NCBI GenBank assembly: GCA_014607495.2
Contig: CP053152.1
Location: 5,394,001-5,458,000, forward strand
Length of the DNA: 64,000 nt
Direction: 5' to 3'
Source: Carposina sasakii
Taxonomy: Eukaryota > Arthropoda > Insecta > Lepidoptera > Carposinidae
Shown: one piece after another, positions 52,901-58,449 of the stretch
How positions within the stretch are numbered: position 1 is the first letter of the stretch
Layout: each line of letters opens with the position of its first letter
The notes under the pieces: model-generated
The model's database searches: none
The model's input: only the letters and a program-made list of their open reading frames with translations
What the model was told of the DNA's origin: nothing
Position numbers and translations under genes: made by a program

Positions 52901-55067
52901 TATACACACTAAATGAGTTAAGTGTTACTATCTGATATCTTATCCAATGTAAGATTCTTTTGTTAATATGTTACTTAGTTTTGACTGTGTCGCTGGGAGT
53001 TTTCTTGCTATTTCTTCTTTCAAGCAGTGACACTTCACTGAGATAGTGTAACAGTAATAGTATAATCATGCGGTGTGTCAGACCTAATGTTGGTTTTGCC
53101 ATAAAGGAGAACTGTGTAGCAGCTCTTCTGGATTTCATCTTTAGGCGACCTTAACTCTTATTCTCCACGTTGGTGGCTATTAGCCCCGAATCGCTAACTT
53201 ATGCCTGACAGACCGTAACAAATCGCACCTTGGGATGGTGACCGTTGCCAAAGCAAAAGCTTTGCGATTTATTTATTTTTGGGTTGTTTAAATTCACCTC
53301 CTTTTTTGTTTGGTAGCGGTTTCATTTTTGGGATGCGAACATAGAAAGTAACATATAATTAGACAATCAACAAACAAGTGTTAATGCTTTCATGTTGAAT
53401 AAATGATTTTGAATTTGAATTTGAAAATAGATGAGTATAGAAACATTTATGACCCGGAAAGAAATATCACCATCAATGTTTGCACCTACCGGGATTCGAA
53501 AACAGGACCTATGGCGCGGCGGGCATTGTCACTACCAACTACACCAATCGGCCGTCATACAACATAACAACCACAAAGAATAAATCTATGCAAATAAAAA
53601 AATGACATGTGGCTTTAAAATGGCTTATTCTTTAATGTTAATTTATGTTTTTTTAGCCTGAACCATACAAAGATGAGAATGATGAAGAAGAAGTAACAGA
53701 GAATGGGACAGCAGAATCAGGAGAAGGAGATGCAAAGAAGCCAGAGCCTCAGAAAAGACCAGCAGCATCAGATGCCACAGAGCCACAGAGTAAAAAAATT
53801 AAACAAACTAAAGCTGAACAAAATGTGAAAAAGTAAGATCCATATTTCTATTAAAATAAATACCTACATTACCTTTTGATTTCATGTTTCCATAACATTA
53901 CTTTTCTCATTAATAAAAAATCATTTTAAAACATGAAAAAACTATGTATATTATTTCCAGTTTTGTTATTTTCCAATACCTTACTTAATATCAAGTTTTG
54001 TCTTTGAGCTTTTATTAAACATAAATGATGTACCTACTTAATGAATAATAATAATCAATATCATCATCATCACCATCATTCAATATATCTAAATATATAA
54101 ATTAAGATTTTAAGCAACTTTGTACCCTTATTCCGAATATTACAAGGCTTAGTATGTATGAAGGAGTCCAGAGGTGCCTGCCCCTTGTGTCCATTATTTA
54201 TGTAAGTAAGTAAATTATTGCATTAATGTTATGATACAATATTATAATATATTTTTTTACAGTAACCAGTCTCCAAATCAAGAACAACAGAACAAGAAGA
54301 AGAAAAATTTCAAGAACAAACAGAAGAAAACACCAGGTAAAGCCAACATTACAAATCAAACAAACTCCACTGACATTGTAAGCGAATCCAAGACAGAAAC
54401 AGATAAACAAAATAAAAAGTCTGAAAATAATAAACCTGTTAAACAAAACTCACAGGATAAGAAACAGAATCTTTTGAACGAAGAAGCAAAGACAGTAGAA
54501 AATAAACAAGCACAACCTATCTCTCCTAGTCCCAGTAAGAAGAAAAAGAATAGAAAGAATAAAAAAAAGCAGCAAAGTGGTACACCTGTAGAATCAAATA
54601 ATCAAATACCAAGTCCACAAAATGAAAATAAGAAAATGCCAGTAACACAAAACGTACCAAGTCAGGGTAAAAAACAGCCTGTTGTACAAAATGTATCAGG
54701 CGACGGTAAGATAAAACCTGCTGTACAAAATGTACCAGGTGAAAACCAGAAGAACACCCGTAAAGAAAAACTCCCCGAAAATGCACAAGTATCAGATAAT
54801 AGTAATCCATCACCTAGTCCAAATAAAAAGAAGAATAGAAATAAAAAGAACAAGAATAAACAGCAAAATAATCCAGCAACTGATCCAGTAAGTAAAGCCA
54901 CTGCTAAAATAACGGAAAATTTAGAGAAAACTGCTGCCACTAAGTTAAAAAATAAAATAAAACCGAAAAAGCTAATAGGACAGTTAAAAAATGTCAAGAA
55001 GAATGTTCAGAGTAACAAGGGCGGACCCCAGGGCGTAAATAATAAGTTTAAAAATAAGGCGAAATAA
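25810..55067 (+). CDS. Nop2: NOP2 / NSUN1, 28S rRNA cytosine-5 methyltransferase (six exons)
   Basis: Exons 25810-25909, 44747-44938, 45893-46062, 50629-52011, 53657-53832 and 54263-55067 join with matching phases (1, 1, 0, 0, 2) into 2,826 nt, 941 aa. The N-terminus (MGRKAKFDE, GPGRKARKQQDP) and the core (RPVTIRTNSLKTRRRDLAQ, INRGVNLDPVGKWSK, MCAAPGGKASH) match NOP2. The catalytic Cys pair of the NSUN family is present: C487 in DAPCTGTG and C541 in STCSILPEENEW, 54 residues apart as in human NOP2. The tails are acidic at the N-terminus and Lys/Asn/Gln-rich at the C-terminus, fitting nucleolar localisation. It makes m5C in large-subunit rRNA and aids 60S assembly. Intron 1 (18.8 kb) and intron 3 (4.6 kb) owe their size to transposons. 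The first exon is 19 kb from the second, which makes it the least certain join. Confidence 0.95.
26090..26380 (-). repeat. Interspersed repeat, copy 1 (intron 1 of NOP2)
   Basis: Matches 49855-50158 in reverse: shared words AAATTGGGTAACTCA, TCATCAGCCAATATATAC, GTCAGTCCTTTGGCATGTCA and AAAACCAACAATCAA. The terminus resembles that of the pair at 44061 and 46175. Confidence 0.65.
26725..26984 (-). mobile_element. Helitron-like element, short copy
   Basis: On the minus strand it starts TCTATCTATACATATAATAA and ends GTCGCGGGCGTCCACTAG, inserted between A and T. The family recurs at 50172, 57682 and 63268. Confidence 0.7.
27023..27132 (-). repeat. Outer element 3' LTR (110 bp)
   Basis: Identical by eye to 39222-39331. 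Unusually short for a gypsy LTR. Confidence 0.88.
27247..29818 (-). pseudogene. Outer gypsy pol, 3' part (RT, RNase H, integrase), cut by insertion
   Basis: About 857 codons ending in TAA. It starts within the RT at SVRICGDYRA. Seen: RT active site LLDDIIV, RNase H start ILSCDASQYGLG and TDHKPLLG, a zinc-binding His/Cys segment (LHRNHDGIV, CHIC) and an integrase core with MDYAGPF, VSDNGRSF and NGQAERT. After the integrase comes a basic tail with PPQSKRRTTK. The closest family I know is K02A2.6-like insect gypsy. It no longer has its own start because the inner element separates it from 37705-39125; otherwise no stop or shift is seen. Confidence 0.88.
29823..30932 (-). repeat. Inner element 3' LTR
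   Basis: Holds a TATA box at 30549-30556 (minus), an AATAAA at 29924-29919 (minus), and GC-rich internal tandem repeats: three units of about 54 bp (30145-30305) and two of about 65 bp (30325-30430). Short open frames in it recur unchanged in the other LTR and are not genes. Confidence 0.92.
30549..30556 (-). promoter_or_regulatory. TATA box in the inner 3' LTR
   Basis: TATATAAG on the minus strand, with the same site at 37321-37328 in the 5' LTR. Being bidirectionally placed in a NOP2 intron, it reads antisense to NOP2. Confidence 0.55.
31131..31393. repeat. Five tandem repeats between pol and the 3' LTR
   Basis: The core GACCTAAGGCTTATTTAA followed by GAGTAGTCAGCCGCTC occurs at 31131 (divergent), 31185, 31245, 31305 and 31359, spaced 54-60 bases with purine-rich spacers. 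Confidence 0.88.
31689..34916 (-). CDS. Inner gypsy pol: protease, RT, RNase H, integrase
   Basis: A 1,075-aa frame from ATG 34916. Seen: protease LLDSGSS (near residue 73), RT with SSIDIAKAFWEIP and YLDDIVI (near 382), RNase H HTDASNYG and YTDHAALKW, integrase zinc region (HLGIFKTYKK, CDTC) and core DLMGPLP, MDNGPQF, CPQVNPTERYN. It overlaps gag by 37 bases in the -1 frame, so expression probably uses a -1 ribosomal frameshift. No stop or break seen, so the enzyme set looks intact. Confidence 0.92.
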   Translation of the reverse strand: MQPKFKHLSKKLETDLKSSPNFDTKDWNNWLLTLKNFFSIYKISSTFYSEDRDTERPFINVKINNLVMSGLLDSGSSITILGNNSHFIILKLGFKLLKSNLITISTASNQKINSLGYFELPLLFNDQTHILKVHVFPEIFPSLILGIDFWKKFKLLPSILSATNISNIKCSSIQEEKKVLTYDLLTTDQKEIADNIIHRFKSISFEEKGVLGRTNLITHRIDTGDSLPIKQRCYRLSPEKQKALINEVDKMIEWDVVEKCESPWLSPILITPKKNGEWRFCVDSRKLNAVTRRDAYSLPLISEILDNLKNAKYLSSIDIAKAFWEIPMNPADKDKTAFYVPGRGMYRFKVMPFGLTNSPATQQRLMDMLFTPEFDNKVFCYLDDIVIISETFEQHISLLLKVHEKLSFANLTINFEKSQFFRKELKYLGFVVDEHGLRADPDKIRAILEYPTPTSRKEVRRFIGTCSWFRRFIANFSTIASPLNRLTCSGKNAPKFTWNSEAETAFQKLKEGLVTTPVLACPDFDLPFCVHTDASNYGTGAMLTQHQNGQEVVIAYMSKSLNKNEQNYSTTERETLAVITALEHWRCYLDNGKQFTIYTDHAALKWFLNLSNPSGRLARWSLRLSCFNFILKHKKGKDNVVPDLLSRTKPQESGDYSLRVNPISTDTPVNRDLEVYNKILFGCQNNPGAYPNYTIKNNQLYRCIHSPYSLNDDFIWKEVPLPNRRLDLIALNHASPQQPHLGIFKTYKKLSLRYYWAGMFKDIANFISKCDTCLTYKHPNHSPYGAMGKPKICSRPFQSISLDLMGPLPMTRNRNQHILVINCTFTKYTLIFPLKRATTINIIKLLENSVFFIHGVPQTIIMDNGPQFQSREFNSFLNKYKVPFIFFSPVYCPQVNPTERYNRTIVTALASLVGEDHRTWDLHLPKIQYAMNSCVNVTTGFSPNFLIFGRETIPCGTFYTPTQNYEELIFLPRKVYAENIGLLSSIFDKVQVSLFIAHAKNSARYDLRRSFKEFNVGDTVWRKNYVISNAGSYFSAKLAPKFLKCKVVEKLSPLVYILEDLNGSKGKWHIKDFKI
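34880..36292 (-). CDS. Inner gypsy gag (capsid/nucleocapsid), N-terminus likely frameshifted
   Basis: From ATG 36292 to a stop at 34880, 470 aa. Seen: a Gln/Pro repeat region (LQPQ repeated), a capsid-like middle (GADESIVVYISIM) and two zinc-knuckle positions. The first, CVRCRMYGHILNTC, is a proper CCHC; in the second, CFKCGLKGFRTADC, the His is Phe. An ATG at 36341 opens another frame with gag-like sequence that runs into this frame across the seven-base T run (plus strand) at 36256-36262, so one base gained there would explain a split N-terminus. Confidence 0.82.
   Translation of the reverse strand: MKFKLGLRSPKKTVLQLKKQVLRLVSTTPAEEIFNSVIPIEEEIPQINTTLNYLGDKINKLAKGESKLTRVIETYINHLYFRLERIDIDLNPELQEELDTLKTKFEVLNNKFEPFTFLPAENIPEHNSPTPSEVILPESTLQPQLTLQPQLILQPQPTLQPQPTELHQFAPIQHQLVHHNNFKDLKRHTYNGKSCPRSFLQSLDEYCISRNLNRNLLVTQAYEIFTDTALHWFRFQICRNPNLSWEETTKFLIRDFGGFDYDYKLLEAIRNRTQGADESIVVYISIMMGLFSRLTQKMSEHDQLEILLRNIRPCYSVFVALKDCTSIDSLLSVCQNYEKILDRDKHFKEPSIHNPLTIEFNYRSKPSHNQTSTTDTNYKPKTFAYQPTTAQKLPQYANRYPNYRTQNNQVNTLTKAEPSNTYCVRCRMYGHILNTCTQPRFIVCFKCGLKGFRTADCPKCNQNSNTYPKN
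36595..37704 (-). repeat. Inner element 5' LTR
   Basis: Offset 6,772 from the 3' LTR, with every segment compared identical. TATA box at 37321-37328 on the minus strand would drive the genomic RNA. Confidence 0.92.
37705..39125 (-). pseudogene. Outer gypsy gag-protease and start of RT, cut by insertion
   Basis: From ATG 39125 (MGIKFGEFD) it encodes a gag region, a CCHC knuckle (CNSCGKIGHIAPAC) preceded by a Cys/His cluster, an aspartic protease site VDSG, and the first RT block up to LKPNGSV, where the inner LTR begins. The open frame to 37563 continues into LTR sequence by chance. A longer frame to 39161 would start at GTG and is not preferred. Confidence 0.85.
39222..39331 (-). repeat. Outer element 5' LTR (110 bp)
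   Basis: On the minus strand it starts TGTTGTATATTGG and ends just before the primer-binding site. Target duplication GTAA follows at 39332. Confidence 0.88.
39598..40192. other. NOP2 intron 1 sequence between MITE and Helitron
   Basis: AT-rich, no feature recognised. Confidence 0.4.
40193..41002 (+). mobile_element. Helitron with remnant of the Rep/helicase C-terminus
   Basis: Starts TCTATACTTATAATATTATA, ends CAGCTAG, between A and T. A GCGGACGAAGTCGC hairpin lies just before the end. Bases 40788-40950 encode the helicase end (GQTFKHVGIDL, HGQLYVALSRSG, then VLLPQENKTKN) up to a stop. The 5' part has a (GTTT)n run and a two-copy tandem repeat, period about 121 bp (40516-40740). It is non-autonomous. 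Confidence 0.85.
41003..42518. other. NOP2 intron 1: AT-rich, CpG patch and rearranged SINE
   Basis: 41550-41830 is CpG-rich (GCTAGCGATCGCGCTCC, GGCCGGCGCG) without a recognised family. 42040-42140 is an inverted SINE chimera. Short frames here are not convincing. Confidence 0.4.
42040..42140. repeat. Inverted chimera of the GAACTTGTACATCTC SINE
   Basis: The 3' half is present in reverse (CCTTACGGGGTATGCAGAGT, GGGCCGATAGAACCACATGG), directly followed by the 5' half in forward order (TGTACATCTCAATTATACCC). Confidence 0.7.
42523..43571 (+). repeat. Solo LTR of the inner retrotransposon family, opposite orientation
   Basis: Begins TATAGGATTTACTAACCTTG and ends CTATACGACA, matching the inner LTR reversed with many substitutions. 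A 4-bp TCAG duplication flanks it (42519-42522, 43572-43575). About 60 bp shorter than the intact LTRs. Frames at 42512-43468 are LTR sequence. Confidence 0.88.
43576..44060. other. NOP2 intron 1, 3' part
   Basis: AT-rich, no feature recognised. Confidence 0.4.
44061..44372 (+). repeat. Inverted repeat arm 1 (intron 1)
   Basis: TAAGTTATTTTAATACTTAA through AAATTCAGAAAATTTTA to CAACTTTTGTATAATCACCC, present in reverse at 46175-46470 with high similarity. Confidence 0.8.
44747..44938 (+). CDS. Nop2: NOP2 exon 2
   Basis: Follows TATTTTTAG and precedes GTAAAT. Encodes a Lys/Arg-rich helix (SHRQKQRAARRLKKK) and an acidic end (SSEEETENV). Confidence 0.88.
45250..45621 (-). mobile_element. TA-family MITE in NOP2 intron 2
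   Basis: Reverse orientation: TTTTTAGTCGTCAACGTTCC at the left, GGGTGGCAACAAAAAACATC then CTG at the right, followed by TA. The left terminus is decayed. Confidence 0.75.
45893..46062 (+). CDS. Nop2: NOP2 exon 3
   Basis: Follows TTTTTTACAG and precedes GTGAGA. Encodes GFTDDNKEWLKPKAKGKAK and an acidic Ser-rich stretch. It ends in phase 0. Confidence 0.88.
46175..46470 (-). repeat. Inverted repeat arm 2 (intron 3)
   Basis: Reverse copy of 44061-44372: GGGTGATTATACAAAAATTG to AAGTATTAAAATAACTTA. It ends one base before the mariner target TA. Confidence 0.8.
46474..47901 (+). mobile_element. Mariner transposon with intact transposase
   Basis: Bounded by TA (46472-46473 and 47902-47903). Imperfect terminal inverted repeats begin CGAGG and share TTTAAGTT (about 13 of 20). 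About 1,428 bp in NOP2 intron 3, same strand as NOP2. Confidence 0.85.
46798..47841 (+). CDS. Mariner transposase, full length (D,D34D)
   Basis: 347 aa, no stop. Seen: N-terminal helix-turn-helix DNA-binding half (residues 1-110, with DDPRPGRP between), WVPRML at 119-124 in place of the usual WVPHEL, and the catalytic triad D158 (TGDETW), D252 (HDNAPVH) and D287 (YSPDLAPSDYYLF). There are 34 residues between the last two, which is the mariner signature. The enzyme excises and reinserts the element at TA. Length is typical (about 345 aa). Whether it is active depends on the His-to-Arg change in WVPHEL and on the weak terminal repeats. Confidence 0.95.
   Translation: MEKIEHRAVIKFLTKQGKSVQTILEEMSSVYGESCPGKTMVYKWHTLFKQGRASLEDDPRPGRPIEVTTPEIIQKVEKLILKDARLKKKQLAEMVGVSDTTIFKILHDHLGMTKVSARWVPRMLTPPQKQQRVKYSRAFLDLCNEDQDGVLTRIVTGDETWLHHYEPESKQDSMQWHKKGTPPPKKFKMSQLAGKIMATIFWDSEGILLIDYKDKGVSITGEYYASILERLKEAIKAKRRGKLTKGVLLLHDNAPVHKSRVALASLHKVGFDILVHPPYSPDLAPSDYYLFPKMKKELRGKKFSSDEEVSAYFSDKEKTFFFEGIHKLIERSEKCIRVAGEYIEKEK
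47904..48085 (-). pseudogene. Antisense remnant of an older mariner transposase
   Basis: On the minus strand it reads LSPNDFFTFPKIKKSLRGQR, then SGEAVDAFKSAI and FEQMEKCI, the C-terminal part of a mariner transposase, with a TAG where Trp is expected after CYNN. It ends where the intact mariner begins. Different subfamily from the intact copy by sequence. Confidence 0.8.
48676..49051 (+). repeat. SINE copy with 15-bp target duplication, tail split by a MITE
   Basis: Flanked by GTAATTTTACTTAAC (48661-48675 and 49052-49066). The body runs CGAACTTGTACATCTC to AAAGGCGTGATTATA; the MITE 48787-49046 sits in its tail at a TA. Confidence 0.85.
48787..49046. mobile_element. Palindromic (fold-back) variant of the TA-family MITE
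   Basis: Starts CAGGATGTTTTTTTGTG and ends CACAAAAAAACATCCTG. Both halves carry GAAGGGTACGT and ATGCCAAAAAAAATGCTGGG in opposite order, so the element is two copies of one end. TA duplicated at both sides. Confidence 0.88.
49156..49344 (-). CDS. Small basic open frame, unrecognised
   Basis: 62 codons from ATG 49344 (MWHVKTKLTREEM), 40 percent Lys/Arg, with an acceptor-like ATTTCAG just upstream on the minus strand. It might be the last exon of a gene nested in NOP2 intron 3, a retroposed fragment, or chance. I do not recognise a family. Confidence 0.25.
   Translation of the reverse strand: MWHVKTKLTREEMYKKREKPKRFTWPELKVTPLNKRNSKRKKLQLLRKKEKGQRKNVEDMTT
49855..50158 (+). repeat. Interspersed repeat, copy 2 (intron 3 of NOP2)
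   Basis: Reverse of 26090-26380, with CATGCCAAAGGACTGACGTT and GATGACACTGAGTTACCCAA. Confidence 0.65.
50172..50517 (+). mobile_element. Helitron-like element, copy with empty MITE site
   Basis: Starts TCTATCTATCTATACATATA and ends GTCGCGGGCGTCCACTAT (CTAT for CTAG). It has ACATATAGGCTAC where the copy at 57682 carries a MITE, so it shows the unoccupied site. Confidence 0.8.
50629..52011 (+). CDS. Nop2: NOP2 exon 4 (catalytic core)
   Basis: 461 codons after ATGTTACAG and before GTAAGT. Contains the acidic linker, the PUA-like/N1 region and the whole SAM-dependent methyltransferase fold, with both catalytic Cys residues. The open frame runs on to 52179, but that part is intron. Confidence 0.96.
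52020..53428 (+). mobile_element. 3' fragment of a CR1/Jockey-like LINE in NOP2 intron 4
   Basis: The frame 52251-52490 (HKINTRGKNRLVAHVSRL, SFMGQCILFYNKLP, FKNIVKKKL) resembles the C-terminus of lepidopteran LINE reverse transcriptases. The 3' end at about 53400-53427 has AATAAATGATTTTGAATTTG and a TTTGAA repeat. The 5' limit is not certain. Confidence 0.6.
53657..53832 (+). CDS. Nop2: NOP2 exon 5
   Basis: Follows TTTTTTTAG and precedes GTAAGA. Encodes PEPYKDENDEEEV and a low-complexity Lys/Glu/Pro tail. Phase 2 matches exon 6. Confidence 0.85.
53833..54262. other. NOP2 intron 5
   Basis: AT-rich; short ATC-rich microsatellite near 54055-54080. Nothing else seen. Confidence 0.6.
54263..55067 (+). 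CDS. Nop2: NOP2 exon 6 (basic C-terminal tail)
   Basis: Follows TTTTTTTACAG. Encodes about 268 residues of Lys, Asn, Gln and Ser with short internal repeats (PVVQNV, PAVQNV; SPSPSKKKKNRKNKK and SPSPNKKKNRNKK), then TAA. Confidence 0.88.
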
Positions 55068-55091
55068 AAATGTTTAGAATATTATTATATT

Positions 55092-55097
55092 AATAAA
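55092..55097 (+). terminator. NOP2 poly(A) signal
   Basis: AATAAA 25 bases after the stop; the next repeat begins about 100 bases later. Confidence 0.65.
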
Positions 55098-55224
55098 ATG
55101 ATTTTAATGTTTATACACGTTTTATTTAAAATGTTTAAAGAGATGGAATAAAAATTTATCTATCTAGGGAAACTTATTTTGATTTGATTTGAAAAATAGG
55201 GTGTTTTTTCGTTGCCACCCTTAA

Positions 55225-56317
55225 CCCTTAAATGGACAATGTTGTTTTTAAACAACATACTAAACATCACAGATAAAATTGACCTTCTTTTAATTTTTTG
55301 TTAATTTTGACAACTAGTTCTTATTTCTGAACGAATTTTGTACTTTTTAGGGTTCCGTACCTCAAAAGGAAAAAACGGAACCCTTATAGGATCACTTTGT
55401 TGTCCGTCTGTCCGTCCGTCCGTCTGTCAAGACCCTTTTTCTCAGGAACGCGTGGAGGTATGAAGCTGAAATTTATATCAATTACTCAGGTCTACTGTCC
55501 CTTGAAGCTGTGAAAAAATCAAACTTCTAAGCCAACGCAATCAAAAGATACAGCCGTTTATGCCGCAAATTTTCGACACTTGCAAGGGAATCAAAACCTA
55601 CAGGGTGCTTCCCGTGAACTCAGAATCTTGAAATTTGGTACGAAGCAACGTCTTATAGCATAGATAAAGGAAAAATTACGAAAACCATAAATTTTTTGTT
55701 ACATCACATAATATATTTTTTTAAAATAATTTTAAACTTACTACCCATTTCCTCATAAACGCGTAGAGGTATTAAATTGAAATTCATACCAAATACTCAG
55801 GTCTATAATACCTTTAAGCTGTAGCAAAATCAAACTTCTATGTCAACGCAATCAAAAGAAACAGCAATTTAAGCTGCATATTTTGAAACTCGCAAGTACT
55901 CGCAAGGGAATCAAAACCTAAAGGGTACTTCCAGTCGACCTAGAATCTTGAAATTTGGCATGAAGCAACGTTTTATAGCACACATAAAGGAAAAATTCCG
56001 AAAACCTTAAATTTTTAGTTACATTACAAAATATATATTTTTTAATAAATATAAACTTATTACTTTTTTCCTCATGAACGCGTAGACTCGATTGTCGTAA
56101 TGAACGAACTTTGTAAACCTTGCAGGTTTGTACGGAACCCTCGGTGCGCGAGTCCGACTCGCACTTGGCCGGTTTTTTTAATGTTGGCACTATCCAAAAA
56201 AAAAGTATAGTAAATTCATGTCTAGATTTTTTTACTCATTTTTCCTAGACAGTAATACATGTCTATTACACAAATATATTTTTTTAAAACGTGAAACAAA
56301 AATCGTCCATTTAAGGG
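55225..56317. mobile_element. piggyBac-like non-autonomous element
   Basis: Inverted ends CCCTTAAATGGAC (13 of 13), flanked by TTAA at 55221-55224 and 56318-56321, the piggyBac target rule. No transposase. The interior (55366-56180) is a GGTTCCGT-type repeat. Confidence 0.85.
55366..56180 (-). repeat. GGTTCCGT-type repeat with internal tandem duplication
   Basis: Units begin near 55441 (CTCAGGAACGCGTGGAGG), 55752 and 56071, a period of about 311-319 bases, two full units and the start of a third. Related to 23786-24160. Confidence 0.75.
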
Positions 56318-56337
56318 TTAACGGAGGGTACGTACAA

Positions 56338-56645
56338 AATCACTGAACACTATAATCTATACATATGATAAAAATAACAACATTATTCGCTTAACAAGAT
56401 AGGCGCCAGAATTGAATGAACATCATTAAAGTTCAAAATTAACTGAACACTACTCGTTAAAAGTCACTGAACACCATTTTGTCAAAAATTGCTGATCGTT
56501 ATAATATCCAAAAACATCATAACATTCAGTTTATCAAAAGTCACTGAACAATATAAAATTCTTGTTTTGCTTATCTAGTGTCAATCACGGCTATGTCCAA
56601 AAATAACTTGACAACACAAATGACAAAAGTTACTGAACATTACTT
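56338..56645. repeat. Scattered CACTGAACA motif repeats
   Basis: Five copies of (T/A)CACTGAACA or near variants at about 56339, 56443, 56464, 56533 and 56630, each after an A/T-rich run. Confidence 0.55.
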
Positions 56646-56654
56646 TGTTTCTTT

Positions 56655-56828
56655 GGAGGTTTAACGCGGCTGCGATGCCGTCAGCTGACAGCAGCAGCAT
56701 ACACAGCACATCCATTAGACTGCCCACTTTTGCACACTTTTGGAGGTCCAACGCTGATACAGCTCCGGCGCCGTCAGGTAGCAGCGTACACAGCACATTC
56801 ATTAGACTGCCCACTCTTGCACGCTTTT
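56655..56828. repeat. Two-copy tandem repeat, period 87 bp
   Basis: Units start GGAGGTTTAACG and GGAGGTCCAACG and share ACACAGCACAT and CCATTAGACTGCCCAC or close variants. A frame through both shows a repeated SIHSTSIRLPTFA pattern, probably by chance. Confidence 0.8.
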
Positions 56829-56921
56829 GCAGGTTCACGTTTTCAGGCTCGTGATGACGAGGAGATTCCGTAGTTTTCAGGAACATTGTCGACCAAAAAT
56901 CAACATGTATGTAGGTATGTA

Positions 56922-57208
56922 CAGGGTGCTAGTGACAGCCGGGCAAAAAAGTAGCGCACAAACAAGTTCATATAACTGATCAACCCTAATGTTACCCTAC
57001 CCTAAGGTTACCCTAAGGTGATTTAAAAACCAGCAATGTATCGCACAATAACCGATTAGCCCATTTAGGGAGTCACAGGATCGCCGGAGAAGGGCGCAGT
57101 AAGCTAACTTTGCGGATAATCTGCGATTATAAACACTGTAGTAGGTATACCTAACTCAACCAAAATAGTGGTATGTTTAGCATTTGTCTGGCTGTCACCC
57201 ACACCCTG
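56922..57208. mobile_element. GTGACAGC-family MITE
   Basis: CAGGGTGCTAGTGACAGC at the left after TA and GGCTGTCACCCACACCCTG at the right. About 287 bp, no coding capacity. Confidence 0.75.
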
Positions 57209-57681
57209 CACAAAATACCTTGTATCTACTAAATGACTGAGAATAAACGCACAGCTTATCTCGGAAACCTAAAACTTGGAGGGTACCTATGTTTTTTGAT
57301 GACGTAAAACAAAGAATTTTCCCTAATTTCCTCGAAAACAGAAATTTTGAAGTGGACAAAGTCGCCGGCGTCCACCAGTGTGAATTAAAACTTTTAATTT
57401 AATTTAAAAGTAGGTATGATATTCCAAGCTTTTATTATACAAGGTGGAACAAAAAGGGCATTTAAGCGAAAAGCTATGAAAATGATCGCTATAGAGAACC
57501 TATCCACAAAATTCGAGACTTGAAATCAAATGTTTATTTCACCAGTTAGTATGGAAAATTCCTAAACAACTCGGGAATGTTCATACAATCTTGAAAAATA
57601 AACATGTGATTTCAAGTCTAAAATTTTGGGAATAGATTCTTTATAATGGACTATCTTCTTCTCTATCTTCTTCTTCTGTCT

Positions 57682-58381
57682 TCTATGCATATAATAAAAA
57701 TGTAATGGATCGCTGTCTGTACATGGAAGATATAGCTATGAGAAAAAATGTTATAGGAGACCTTTATCAACGCAATAGTACCCATAAGAATGATTTTTGG
57801 AATTTTTGTCTGTCTGCGTTTCTGCACGCTAATCTCAGAAACGGCTGAACCGATTTCGATGCAGTTTTCAGGAATATATTGTGACAGGTCCCACTTAACA
57901 TACAGGATGTTTTTTTGTGGCCACCTTTAACGAAGGGTACGTATTCTATACATGAAATAAAGTAAGTTTATGCCAAAAAAAATGCTGGGAATTTTTTTTA
58001 TTTTTTTTTATTTTAAATTCCTTGATCGTGCGAAATTTATAGTGTCTAGTGTTTATGTTAGTTTTTTTATAGACAGATATTAATTATTTTTCGTGAAAAA
58101 ATCCTGCTACGCGCGTCTATGTGCATTTATGCAGAAAAACGCAGTCTATTTACTCAACTTTGGACCCTAATATTTTGGAAACCAGACACTTCCCAGGTAT
58201 GCTTCCATGGAGAAAAATGATCGTGATGATGAGGAGATTCCGTAGTTTTCGGGAACGTTGACGACCAAAAATCACCCTGTATAGGCTACTATTTATCCCG
58301 GGAAAATGTTTTTATCCCGGATAATTTCGACATTTTGTTTTTTCTGTAGTCCACTCGGACGGCGTCGCGGGCGTCCACTAG
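57682..58381 (+). mobile_element. Helitron-like element split by a TA-family MITE
   Basis: TCTATGCATATAATAAAA start, CCACTAG end. Interrupted at 57903-58279. Confidence 0.75.
57903..58279 (+). mobile_element. TA-family MITE with verified target duplication
   Basis: CAGGATGTTTTTTTGTGG to AAAATCACCCTG, TA at 57901-57902 and 58280-58281. The empty site is at about 50413-50425. Confidence 0.9.
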
Positions 58382-58449
58382 CAATGGACTATAATCATAG
58401 TTTTTCGCTTAACATATCCTTTTTGTTACACCCTGTATAAGTACATTAT

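Larger units (their letters stand above)
55198..56910 (+). mobile_element. TA-family MITE broken by a piggyBac-like element
   Basis: The left end GGGTGTTTTTTCGTTGCCAC at 55199, GGAGGGTACGTAC at 56323 and the right part GATGACGAGGAGATTCCG to CGACCAAAAATCAACATG near 56850-56907 belong to one family. The order matches 62235-62611, but the middle is replaced by other repeats. Confidence 0.65.
57440..58435. mobile_element. Fold-back MITE, copy split by a Helitron-like element
   Basis: Arms CAAGGTGGAACAAAAAGG and CTTTTTGTTACACCCTG with TA on both sides (57438-57439, 58436-58437). Family of 27013-39595. Confidence 0.8.

Noticed and set aside
54231..54262. Start of a separate gene for the Lys-rich tail
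   Set aside because: The frame before 54263 is intron; the tail joins NOP2 exon 5 in phase.
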